Below are positions 35,641 through 45,965 of a stretch of DNA of 64,000 nucleotides, in pieces (position 1 is the first letter of the stretch; each line of letters begins with the position of its first letter). The notes under the pieces were generated by a model, which saw only the letters and a list, made by a program, of their open reading frames with translations, did not search any database and was not told the DNA's origin. Source of the stretch: Mantis religiosa (lineage: Eukaryota > Arthropoda > Insecta > Mantodea > Mantidae); the NCBI GenBank assembly GCA_030765055.1, contig CM060955.1:101752523-101816522 (forward strand), read 5' to 3'. The position numbers and the translations under genes were made by a program.

Positions 35641-35896
35641 ACTCCGCCTTTAACTGCAGTGGTCATATCGGCGGCCGTTCTATTTTGGAACATATCGATG
35701 GTGTTAACTCGTAAACGTTGGGTTGTATGAATCATTAGATCATGCACACATTCACACTCTCATTCACACTTCCACACTCTGTAGAAGAGGGGGAATCATC
35801 TTGGTTGGAGGAAAATCTCTACATTCAGCTGGAAATCGAACCCGGGACCCCTAGCACAACAGACAGGTGCTATACCGACGTAGCTACGGGGTCAGC
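35641..35896 (-). mobile_element. tRNA-derived SINE (family 4)
   Basis: Minus-strand copy with reverse B-box (AATCGAACCCGGGAC), reverse A-box-like GTAGCTACGGGGTCAGC and the family body (CATATCGGCGGCCGTTC). Confidence 0.82.
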
Positions 35897-35957
35897 ATCT
35901 AACCTTATTGTTATATCATAGTATATTTATACAAGTATCAGAAGCATCCTTAAGGAA

Positions 35958-36194
35958 GCCCGCCTCGGTAGCGAAGTGGTAGCATGTCTGCCTCACATTC
36001 AAGAGGTCCCGAGTTCGAATCTCGGTCAGGGCGATTTACCTGGATAAGGTTTGTCCGGGTTTTCCCCTTATCCTGAAAGACGTATGTCGGGTAAGCCTAA
36101 GATATATGGACCCCGGGCTCATTTGAGCATCATTTCACCCATTCCACTCATCGTCCGATATGATTTAACTTTGGAGGACGTAAATTAGAGAAAA
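35958..36194 (+). mobile_element. tRNA-derived SINE (family 3), full copy with target duplication
   Basis: Head GCCCGCCTCGGTAGCGAAGT, B-box GAGTTCGAATCTCGG, resembling tRNA-Val(CAC) in the anticodon and T arms; body with TGGATAAGGTTTGTCCGG and a 3' end at GGAGGACGTAAATTAG. Flanked by ATCCTTAAGGAA (35946-35957) and ATCCTTAAGAAA (36195-36206), a 12-bp duplication with one mismatch. Confidence 0.92.
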
Positions 36195-36206
36195 ATCCTT
36201 AAGAAA

Positions 36207-37624
36207 TATGTTTTTATCAATTTTCTTATTTATAAAGAACTTTCTCATTTAATAGAAAGATATCGGCGCCATGGGTGCGTTGGAATTTCGTCAGGCAGGA
36301 AAATTTACTTGTTAGTAAAGCTACTGATATAGGTTTGTCGCCTTCAGGTAAACTTGAAAACTATCGTTCTGGGATGAGTTTGAATCCGTGATCTTTTTAT
36401 CACTGCCTATCATCCGAGTCACCTAAACCTACATGGTCGCTTTGCTCGCGTGCTTTAGTGTAACCATTGATTTCTAATTAGCATTAAGCTTTTATACACT
36501 ATTATTAATATGATATAATTATTATTAACTAGAGATAGAAAGATTAGCTTATGCAAATGGTAAATCATAGTTACATTCGCTTGCTTCCCTTGCGTACCTG
36601 TTGGTGTGATATTGGCACCTGTAAGATAAGATAGTGATGTTTGTTAGCCTGAAGTTGCCATCTTTGAGATGGAATGACGTAAGCAACGTTTATATATGAG
36701 GTTTAAGCACCTGCTATACACCTGCTGATACAGAATTGAGGAAAAATGTCTTCTTCCGGTGGTTACAGAAGCTTCTTGTCTTTATGGGCCTAAGTTGGAC
36801 ACATTCTGTTGTAAAGTGAGTAGCGACGCACAATTGTGGGTTTGGTAGGAATGATGACACCCATGACCTTTATGCACCAAAGCCAAGAATCCACTTGTAA
36901 ATCCGTTAGAGAGAAATAATAAATTTCACAATAAACATACTTTGTTTTAGACTACAAATGCACTATAACTATCCGGAATCAGCAGAGTATTCCATATGAC
37001 ATTGTTTTTAATACACACTGCAAACAGCATTACTCTGCGAAGGCGCCTAGGTATGGTTACCGCAGAGCGAAGTCATGCAAGCCGGTGACTGCTGAGTCCG
37101 ACAAATAGATCAGTAGTCGTATCATTCTGGATAAACCCTGATTATTATCTATAGGATGAACATGAATACCAAATGCAACTTCTAGAATTGTTCAAGGAGA
37201 TTCACAGTGTGTTTCGTTCCTCGCGCACTGTCTGTTACTTTCAGCTTTCGCCATTTTTCCTATTCTTGTGAAAAGAATATGACTGCTACCTCCTGGGAAA
37301 CATTAGAAAAACAGAAAACGAGCAAGACCATGTGCAATTTTAGACCTATAAGGGGACTTCAGTGTCAAAAAATATAACGAAGCGGTTATTAACTCCATTA
37401 TATTGGTAGCGAAATTATCATTGCATGAAAATAAGAAATAGGTTATAGAAAACGGACATAGGTAAATTTTCCTTTGCAAACAGAACAATTTATGACTGGA
37501 AGAAGATACCTGCATAATTATTGGAAACTACCTCAAAGTGTAAATAGTTTTAAACAGAGACTAGGGAAGAATGAGTTATAGACAGTAAAATGTGTAATTA
37601 CATATTTTATTATCACTAGTAGAA
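36207..37624. other. Unassigned DNA
   Basis: About 1.4 kb with no recognisable gene or repeat. Confidence 0.35.
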
Positions 37625-37745
37625 GCCGGCTCTCGTAGCCACGGCCGTTAGAGTTTATGTCTCTAGCGTTCCGCTCCGTAGAGAGTCGCAGGTTCAGGTC
37701 CCGCCTTGGGCATGGGTGTTTATGTGCATCGTGTATATGTGTGAA
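37625..37745 (+). mobile_element. Possible tRNA-derived SINE head
   Basis: GCCGGCTCTCGTAGCCACGG followed by a B-box-like CAGGTTCAGGTCCCGCC is tRNA-like. Only this copy is seen in the window, directly upstream of a large hairpin with (TA)n. Confidence 0.45.
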
Positions 37746-37786
37746 ACTAAAGAAAACAGATAGTCAAATGAACGGAAACAAAATAC

Positions 37787-37805
37787 GGTTAAATAAGGGA
37801 AAAGG

Positions 37806-37872
<67 letters not shown>

Positions 37873-37884
37873 CTTTATTTAACC
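37787..37884. repeat. Palindrome with (TA)n core
   Basis: GGTTAAATAAGGGAAAAGG on the left pairs with CCTTTCCTTTATTTAACC on the right around about 58 bp of (TA)n (37809-37866). The whole 98 bp can extrude as one hairpin. Confidence 0.9.
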
Positions 37885-38041
37885 TTATATGTATATATAC
37901 ATAGATATATTTTTCGAAAAAAAGTAGATACTCAAAATTGAATTATTATCATCCTAGTGTACTCGAAACAGGTTATTTGTTGTTCTGATAGCGCTGTAAT
38001 TGCTTGTATTATTCAATGTATTGTCATAATTTTATCATCAT

Positions 38042-38225
38042 TATCACTATCGGAAATTCATTTGTTCTTTCACACTGGCCATGTGTAGGCTAAAGTATGG
38101 AAAGATGAGAGTCAGACTTAAAAATTCAATGCCATAGCCGGGATTTGAACAACGGATCTTCTGCTTGCCGTCCAGTCACTCTAACCCTTGAGCTACTATG
38201 GCCAACATGCCAATATGACATTAAA
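38042..38225 (-). mobile_element. Dispersed monomer of the tRNA-like repeat (family 2)
   Basis: Reverse B-box GGGATTTGAACAACGG, reverse A-box-like TTGAGCTACTATGGCC and AAAAATTCAATGCCATAG, in the same order as the 14.0-kb copy. Confidence 0.75.
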
Positions 38226-39380
38226 TTATCATCATCATTAGGTTGATGTCAAAATTTAGTTAGGTTTTGAATTTAATTATTTAGGCTTGACGGGAATTTA
38301 TATCAGTTTAGGTTTGACATGTAATTATTTAGATTTGCCTTGTAAAAATTAATTTTGACAAACGTTGCTCTAAGCAGTGCAGCGCACAAATCATCTTATT
38401 GTCTTAGATTAGCATTCTATACACTTCCAGTCGTATTTCTGTCCAACACACATTTCTTCCAGCATTTCTTCTGTAGATCATGTTAAAATGTGGCTAACTC
38501 TGAGAATCCCATTTTCTCTTCCTATCTATTTTAATAGTCAGTTTTACTTTTCCTAGTAGGTATAGAAAAACTGAAAGTGTTGCATTCCACCCAAAAATTT
38601 GATGTTGAGGTATCGCCAAAAATTCGTGTTTTGGGAATTTCAGAAAACAGCATTTTAAGAGAAAGGTAACTCTTGTGTGTGAACTAAAAAGAATAGATTG
38701 AACAAAAAATTTATATTTATGTTCAGTATTATTTGGAGAATACCAACTAAGATTTTCAATGACATCGCCTCATCCTAGGTACATTTTTATGGAACAATTA
38801 TCGAAAATGTTGGTTTTCACTAAAATGGCACTAACAGTTTTGATTAAAATTCTATGTTTTAAGATATTTTATATAAAATTCAATGAATCTTGAATTTTCT
38901 AGGAATTCAGAGAGGTTCTCATTTTTTCTGGATATCCTTTGTACCACTCATTAAGATAGCTCATTAATGCGCACAATTATGACCAATACTTTTTTGTGGA
39001 GTGAAACGTTCCGAAGATGTTCCTTTCTATCTGATTAAATTCCCCAATGTTATACTATTCTCTTAAGGGAAGCCGTTGTTCATTTGTTTGTATCTTAGAT
39101 ATCTAAAGAGAATGAACTGGAAAGTTATCTCGTAGGATCAGCTTTAAAAGATTTTACCGTCGCTTAAGCTCTACTTTATTATGACGTTCCCCTTGCAATT
39201 ACAGTACAATTAAGCAAATTAATAAAATGTAATTTCTGGAAACTTGATTTTAACTTGATTAAAGTGAAGTAGATAGAGGAATAAATGTTCCCAAGAGTAA
39301 ATAAGGCAAATCAAATCACATACCAAATCAATCAAACACTAATGGGGTAGGAATTAATAATGATACAATAAAGGGAATGT
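38226..39380. other. Unassigned DNA
   Basis: No gene recognised. GCATTCCACCCAAAAATTTG near 38583 resembles sequence near 50410 and 25788. Confidence 0.35.
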
Positions 39381-39690
39381 GTGGCACTTCTTTATGGCTC
39401 AGAAAGTTGGACAGTATTGTCGAAACATGAAAGTAAATTACAAGCACAGAAATTACGTATTTACGGTAATGTATATGGAAAACTAGATAGGACAGAATAA
39501 AGTGTGAAATAAGGTATATACTCAATCAAGAGCCAGTAATAAAAAAGATAGAGAAAATATTTCAGGATCATTTGGATACATAAATAGGATGAATGAGAAC
39601 AGAAAACCGAAACAGGTATAGGGGCCGGAGCGGAAGGAGGAGGGAGGAGAGCGCGATCAAGAATAGAATGGGGTGATTAAGCAGAGAAAA
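39381..39690 (+). pseudogene. LINE reverse-transcriptase C-terminal relic
   Basis: The plus strand reads VALLYGSESWTVLSKHESKL then QAQKLRIYGNVYGKLDRTE before stops, and further down a NQEPVIKKIEK-like stretch. LLYGSE.W and the following helix are the conserved post-RT region of arthropod LINE proteins. Short, 5' truncated and broken by stops. Confidence 0.7.
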
Positions 39691-39962
39691 TAGTGAATAA
39701 GAAAGGAAGTACTGCGGGAAGCTAAACAACTAACTAGGGATAGGACAAAATAGACAAAATAGTTCATGACCGGCTGAGAAAGCCCTATGGTCGAAGTGCA
39801 TAAGGGAGAGGAAAAGAAGAAGAATGTACATGAGAAGGAAGTTCATATGAGTGCAACACATGATATAATGCTATATCTGTACACATGATATCCGTAATAA
39901 TGAATATTATTTAACTTATAGTTTCTTTTTCCAATAATTTGGTTATTCTGAATATTGTATTA
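39691..39962. other. Probable LINE 3' flank, unassigned
   Basis: A-rich stretch with GGGAGAGGAAAAGAAGAAG near 39805 that may be the 3' end of the preceding LINE remnant. Confidence 0.3.
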
Positions 39963-40404
39963 CAGTATAACATACCTAAAACGGACCACTTATTTGCCGG
40001 AAACCTGTAAAAACCGAAAATAAATTTCGGAACGGCGCTATTTTCCACTTAAAATTATACTCAAAGCCAGGAAATTGCCTAACGCGGAAACAGAAATATT
40101 TTCTGAGAAGCGTATGCGTAAATAAGCTGATTAAAGCGGATTACTTTATGTGTAATGGGTTGCAACGTACGTATTTTAAAAAAGTGAGGGCGACTGTACT
40201 TACACCGTAGTTCCATGAAACATTAAGTCAAGCTGTAATCCTTCGAGGGAAGTGAAAAACTGTTAGCTCTTCCAACACATATGGTAAGGCTACAACTGTT
40301 TTGCAGTGTGTTCATTCTCAGAAGTGATCAAGTACGAGTGAAAGAAAAGGACAACTTTAGTGATTTTTAAAAATCATAGTCCGTATGTATACAAATTCTT
40401 TAAA

Positions 40405-41310
40405 ATGAATTATAAACATAAGACATTATCACTGCAGAAAATAAGTAAGGTTATTGAAGAATACGAAAAGAGAAAAGTCCAGCTAAATGATTAAGTGTGT
40501 TGTTTAAAGTTGGAAAAACTGAGATATACGAGATTTTGAAAAAATTAAAATTAAAGACAAGTGGTACAGCAGCGCATGTGAATGCATCATAAAACCTAAA
40601 GAGTACTGAGATTTTGTGGATTCATAAAACTGAAAGTCTTGTTAGCAGAAAGTTAAAACGCTGTTTATTTCAGTCAACAGACACTTTGTACAACCCTTAC
40701 AGTAGAAAAATGACCTACCATGTACAAACGCAGTATTTAAGGGTGTCCCGTTCCATTGTAAGTCAACAAACAAAAGAATTCACTGCATTACACTACAAAT
40801 ACTGCACAGCTACAACTCAATTAACAGGTCACTAGCAAAACGGACTGTTCTAACACTTTGCCAGCTTTTATACCTCCAGCCATTGTTCTAGAATTCAGAT
40901 GATCGTTCGATAAGTCAAGATGCAGCGAGAAAGACGAGACTATCTCTGTCTATTTCTCTGTTCCTCTTTCTCTCTCGGCAAGCGTTTAGCGCTCGCCCAC
41001 CCGCCGGCTGCGGCTTGCGCTAGCGATACAACAATGCCTCGGCGACAGTATGATGAGCTTGAGTGGTTTGTTAGTGTGCACGCTACGAGAGTTTCCATTT
41101 CTGGACCATTGCTTTAGACTCAAACTTTAGAGACAGCAGGAAAATTAGGCAAATACAATTTCAGAGCTTGCAGTGGATGGCTCGAAAGCTTCAAACATCG
41201 CTATAACATTGTTTTGAATGCTGTATGTGGTGAAACAACTGATGTTGATATGCAGACAGTTGTAGATTGGAAATGGAACATTGAAAACAGACAGATATAC
41301 TAGGCGATAA
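40405..41310 (+). pseudogene. pogo/Tigger-like transposase with CENP-B-type DNA-binding domain, split
   Basis: The first part from ATG 40405 reads MNYKHKTLSLQKISKVIEEY, the psq-type helix-turn-helix start of pogo transposases. After the LTR insertion the second part reads YDELEWFVSVHATRVSISGP then GKYNFRACSGWLESFKHRYN, the CENP-B-like DNA-binding half. The DDE catalytic domain is not found before the right TIR. This would have been the TIR-binding transposase; it is now interrupted, truncated and has stops. Confidence 0.8.
40607..41047 (-). mobile_element. Solo LTR copy D, inside pogo element
   Basis: Minus-strand 441-bp LTR beginning TGTCGCCGAGGCATTG at 41047 and ending at 40607. Flanks GTAC (40603-40606) and GTAT (41048-41051) are a 4-bp duplication with one change. 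TATA box (minus strand GGTATAAAAG) near 40865-40874 and AATAAA (reverse TTTATT 40664-40669). Sits between the two halves of a pogo transposase, so it inserted after the pogo element. Confidence 0.85.
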
Positions 41311-41550
41311 AGTACAATTAGTGTAAGTTGAAAATATAGTTAATAATACATATCAGTATATTATTATCTTCACTGCATTTTATATTATTCCTTCACTATA
41401 AACCTGTGTGATTATTTCGTAATTTCTTTGTATTCAAACACAGCCCTCTGTAAGACAGAAACCTGTGCAAATGTAAAATAAATGACGGAACGATTGCGTT
41501 CCGTTCTAGAGAGGTTTTACTGTAATATACGTTACTGCTATTGTTATAGT

Positions 41551-41795
41551 TCTTCTTCATCTCCCTCTCCTTCACCTTCACCTTCATCTCCCTCTCCTTC
41601 ACCTTCACCTTCATCTCCCTCTCCTTCACCTTCACCTTCATCTCCCTCTCCTTCTCCTTCACCTTCACCTCCATCTCCCTCTCCTTCATCTTCACCTTCA
41701 TCTCCCTCTCCTTCACCTTCACCTCCCTCTCCTCCTCCTTCACCTTCAGCTCCCTCTCCTCCTCCTTCTCCTCCTTCTCCTTCTCCTCGTTTTTG
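41551..41795 (+). repeat. Pyrimidine-rich minisatellite (TCTCCCTCTCCTTCACCT-like)
   Basis: Repeats of CTCCCTCTCCTTCACCTTCA and shorter versions over about 240 bp; almost every plus-strand base is C or T. Directly abuts the microsatellite below. Confidence 0.95.
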
Positions 41796-41854
41796 CTTTT
41801 ATTACTACTATAGTCGTCGTCATTATTGTTGCTATTGCTATTGTTATTGTTATT

Positions 41855-42180
41855 ATTATTATGATGATTATTATGATGATTATTATGATGATTATTATGA
41901 TGATTATTATGATGATTATTATGATGATTATTATGATGATTATTATGATGATTATTATGATGATTATTATGATGATTATTATGATGATTATTATGATGAT
42001 TATTATGATGATTATTATGATGATTATTATGATGATTATTATGATGATTATTATGATGATTATTATGATGATTATTATGATGATTATTATGATGATTATT
42101 ATGATGATTATTATGATGATTATTATGATGATTATTATGATGATTATTATGATGATTATTATGATGATTATGATGATTAT
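41855..42180 (+). repeat. 12-bp tandem repeat (TTATTATGATGA)n
   Basis: About 26 near-perfect copies. The long Asn/His, Tyr/Asp and Met/Ile open frames on both strands are products of this repeat and are not genes. Confidence 0.97.
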
Positions 42181-42436
<256 letters not shown>

Positions 42437-43480
42437 GACCATCATCATTAGTAGTAGTTATCGTAGCATTAATAGTATAATTTATAAATATATTTAAACG
42501 TTCCTTGGTAGGGAGTACTTTTGTACTCGCCTTATAACACCATATATATCAGTGAAGGACTGGATTTGATTTTGGTGCTGCAGTTCTTAGCACAAGCGAA
42601 TGATAACTTTTTCGTGCGTCGACGTTGGGTTTGTTCGGATCCAGGTCGACTGGAACAAAAAAGAAGAGCAAGGAGGATGCTCTTAGGACAGCAAGAATAT
42701 TGTCCCATAAGATAAGCTCTTGTTAACAATGCCCTAGTTAGCAGCAAACTGTTGCATCCCAATTTCAGACAGAAGAAAGAATCCTTGTCAAGATGTCGAG
42801 ATGGGGATGGGGATGGGGAGGGTTAGTGCTCATTTCCTTTCGCAACACACTCCCGTAGGAAGACTTTATCAAACTAGCGCTTCCTATATTTTCCCACGTG
42901 ACTTCCTTTACCTTACAGGAAGACGCCAAGTTATTTCCTGTGGAGATAGCGTTCCACTCGTCTTCTTTTTCCGCTCCTACTGGCAACAAAAAGCGATACA
43001 CGGTGAAACTGTTGGCAGATCGCAGAATATTTCCTTTGTCTTCTACATTTTTAATAACCAGTTTTGTGATTTTTTATAACAAGATGTTGCTGTTCAAGAT
43101 GGAAACGTTGATATAAAATCTAAAGAATAAGGAAAACGGAAGTGTTTTGTACTGGTCGAGTGGTCAACATGCTCCTTTTCATCTCACAGGCTTCTTCGCT
43201 AGAATAGGGTAACTTTTCTTTGATTAGAATTATTCTCTACCTTACTAGATGCTTGAATTCTAGTGAGAGTAATTGGAGTGCATTTCAAAATAAACGTAAC
43301 AATCAAATATTCAAATGTATTGTCAATTGTTACATTATAAACACTGTCAAAGCCAAAAAAGCAGTAAATGTTTCGGCAATACAGCGTGTTATCTAATTAT
43401 ATGTGTTTGCAAAATTGTGTTTTCTTTGGTTGCATCGTTACTCTTTTATACGATTTTTTTTCTTCATTTTAAAAACATAC
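42437..43480. other. Unassigned DNA
   Basis: No gene recognised; open frames of 64-92 codons overlap on both strands and lack motifs. Confidence 0.35.
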
Positions 43481-44028
43481 GTCCTCCAATGTTAAGTCAT
43501 ATGGGACAATGGATGAAATGGTTGAAATGGTCCTAAAATGTGTCCTTAGATTTTCCCGAAATTCATCTTTCAGCATATGGGAAGACCCCAAAAAGATCCA
43601 TATCCACTGCGCCGTTTGGCATGGAGGCTTATTGCAAGTAATTATCTGACTTCCCTATAGGGGCGGTGGTAGTGGCTTGTTATGTTTTGTCTAGTGTTTG
43701 ACTACGCCACCGTCTCTATCGGGAGGTCGAGGTGAGTCCCTAGCCCTCAGCGAGGCAGTTGGGGTTTAGGGCTCGTCTGGACAAGCGGTGCTGAAGAGCG
43801 AAGAACATCCTTTAAGCTGTTCAATATTCGTTAAGGTGAAATTGAAGAACATTCTAAAACTGTTCAATCTACTTTTATATAAAAGCAAGTGTTTTATTTT
43901 ACGAATGTTCAATGTTGGTTGTCGTGAAATCATTGTACCACCAAATAACTCACCTTCACTGAGATTTGAACTCGGGACCTCTTAAACGATAGGAAGACAC
44001 GATACCACTTACACTACATGGGCGGGCC
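43481..44028 (-). mobile_element. SINE family 3 copy split by a ~345-bp insertion
   Basis: The 3' half (GTCCTCCAATGTTAAGTCAT to about 43596) and the 5' half (from about 43940, ACTCACCTTCACTGAG, with GAACTCGGGACCTC and ending GGGCGGGCC) are in family 3 order on the minus strand. Between them lies a GC-richer insert with no match to the family. Confidence 0.75.
43597..43940. mobile_element. Unclassified insertion in the SINE
   Basis: About 345 bp with a GC-rich first half (TATAGGGGCGGTGGTAGTGG) and a second half in which GAAGAACAT and CTGTTCAAT recur. No open frame or known terminal repeat. Confidence 0.45.
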
Positions 44029-44033
44029 TTTTA

Positions 44034-45225
44034 CAGTTTGTCCACCAGCTCATGGCTTCAGACAGGAATGCAACGAGCCAGCACGGCAGAAAACGATTCT
44101 AGGAATTCTACGATAACTGAAGCTGGCATCATACTTCTGGTTGCACCTGTTTCAATATTCCTAACCTCGAATGAGCACTTACGCTAGATTAAAGCAAAGA
44201 AGTGCCTAAAATAGCGAAACTTTCTTGATGTCTGGTTTTGGCAATATATTTAGCTTATAAAAAATACATTCACCTGAAGCAAGTGAAGTAACCTGCTCTT
44301 CTTGGTAGCCAGACTCATTTTCGCTACAGGAGGAAGAAGCAGAATCGCTGTTGCCATCACACAGAAGAATCACAATGCTGTCTGTGATGTTTTCAACCAT
44401 GCAGTTTTTCTGCCAGTATTCGTTTTGTAATTTTTCCATAGGTGCGCAGAAACCCTGCCAGTCTGTTTCAGTCAAGGTTGATACACCTTCAAGCATTACA
44501 TCGCGTAGTTTCTGTAGGAATAAGTCATCTGTAACGTTTCTTTCTCTAACTATTCGTTTTAACTTGGCCCAGGTTAGTTCTATGGGGTTTAGATCACACA
44601 TATTTGGGGGCAGGTGAACGACAGTGTGGTCCAATGAAACAAAAATATGTCCATTTTAAAAACCTGTTTAGTTTTCTTGGTTTCAATGATCTTATAAAGA
44701 TGCTTTACGCATAGAACTGTCACACTGAACTACTTTGTCCTCCAAGCGCACTATCATAACAGATTTCACAGCACTTCTAGGTGGAGATTGTTCACCTCTA
44801 CACTGTAATAAGGGGCATTGTCTACCACAACAACAGAAGAAGGAGGCAAATTGGAAACCGGCGTTATTAGTTTAGGATTTCAAATTTTCATTCATAGATA
44901 TCCTTAAAGAACATTTTATACACTTGTTCCTAGCTTACTCATCACAACTCTCAATCACTTTCCTAAAATTTCCCGACCCCCAGAATGTATCACTCTTTTT
45001 TTTTTTCGTTACTTTGACATAACACTAGTGACTCGTGCGATTTTACAACTGAAACTAAGAGAAATTAGCAATTCCTGAGTCAACAGCGTGAATAACACTG
45101 TAGGTAAGTTGTCAACGTAAGCAGCAGGTAACGTTCGTGAGGATATTTACAATACTCTAGTTACGCTATTTAAGCTGTACCTTCTCTCGCCCAAAGTCTA
45201 ACGCCATGAACTGATGGACAAACAG
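44034..45225 (-). mobile_element. Tc1-type transposon with TIRs and TA duplication
   Basis: Left end CAGTTTGTCCACCAGCTCAT and right end (reversed) CTGTTTGTCCATCAGTTCAT are inverted repeats of at least 30 bp with few mismatches, flanked by TA at 44032-44033 and 45226-45227. CAGT-like termini and TA duplication define the Tc1/mariner superfamily. Transposase lies on the minus strand. At 1.19 kb the element is slightly short of an autonomous copy. Confidence 0.9.
44206..44890 (-). pseudogene. DDE_3-type (Tc1/mariner, IS630-like) transposase fragment
   Basis: The minus strand reads NLPPSSVVVVDNAPYYSVEV (second catalytic Asp), then after frameshifts VHLPPNMCDLNPIELTWAKL (catalytic Glu in IELTWA) and a C-terminal tail with LTETDWQGFCAPMEKLQNEY. 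The D-to-E spacing and words match a Tc1-related group common in insects and cnidarians. The N-terminal DNA-binding half and the first Asp are not recognisable. The ORF 44206-44634 includes an acidic Ser-rich C-terminus. A related relic lies at 48510-48800. Confidence 0.85.
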
Positions 45226-45227
45226 TA

Positions 45228-45869
45228 TCTGAAATAAATACAATTGCAGATAGCGATGTGGATATATTAAATTTGCAACATTCAAACAAAATTCTGGAAG
45301 CAATTGTTACCAAATATTTAGCAACATACATTCGCTTTATTAATTAATAAAAGGTAAGCTCAAATGCGAATTAGCAATACATCAAAACCATTGCAATCTT
45401 CCTGCACGCGTTTGTTGATCTCGCTCTAGGTGTACTTTTTCTTAGGTCCATAGCCTTGGAATTAATATAGTAGTCGTTTATGGTTGTTTAATAATTTCAA
45501 GGCTATATAGAAGTGGTGCATGCCATACATGTTAAAATAAATTTATTTATCTCGTAAGATTACTAGTATTTTTGGCCTACGTCTGCCAATATGGTTAATC
45601 AAAAGGTAAAAACATATGGCTTAACATTTCTACATAAATAATTATGTTACCTTATTTTTTCTCACCTCCAAATGTACTCACAACTGGGCGCCTGGAGCCA
45701 GATGCCTGCTCAGGGCAGACAAATTCTGGAGCAGAGAATATCCAGATTAAGTGATCAACTCTCAGCCTGGCATGAGGGTGACAAAAGACGTTACATGAAA
45801 TAGAGTGAAAAGGATGCATCAGTGGCTGGAATGAATGACGGAGGAAATCGCAGAATCTTTAGAAATCCT
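45228..45869. other. Unassigned DNA
   Basis: No gene recognised. Confidence 0.35.
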
Positions 45870-45965
45870 TTGGCCGTTTTGTCCACCCCAATCGCAAATG
45901 CGGTACTATTAGATCGAACCCATGGTGAGATGCGAAATGCCTAGCCCCTCGGCCAGGTAACGCAC
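45870..45965 (-). mobile_element. Old SINE head, family 1-related
   Basis: On the minus strand TGGCCGAGGGGCTAGGC (A-box-like) and GGGTTCGATCTAATAG (B-box-like) are followed by GATTGGGGTGGACAAAACGG, which parallels TTTGTGGTGGACAACACGG of family 1. Strongly diverged. Confidence 0.45.

Larger units (their letters stand above)
39963..41522 (+). mobile_element. pogo/Tigger-like DNA transposon containing a solo LTR
   Basis: Left end CAGTATAACATACCTAAAAC at 39963 and right end (reversed) CAGTAAAACCTCTCTAGAAC ending at 41522 are inverted repeats, each next to a TA (39961-39962 and 41523-41524), the pogo target. Transposase fragments lie on the plus strand on either side of an LTR inserted at 40607-41047. 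Without the LTR the element is about 1.1 kb, so the catalytic region is deleted. Confidence 0.82.
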
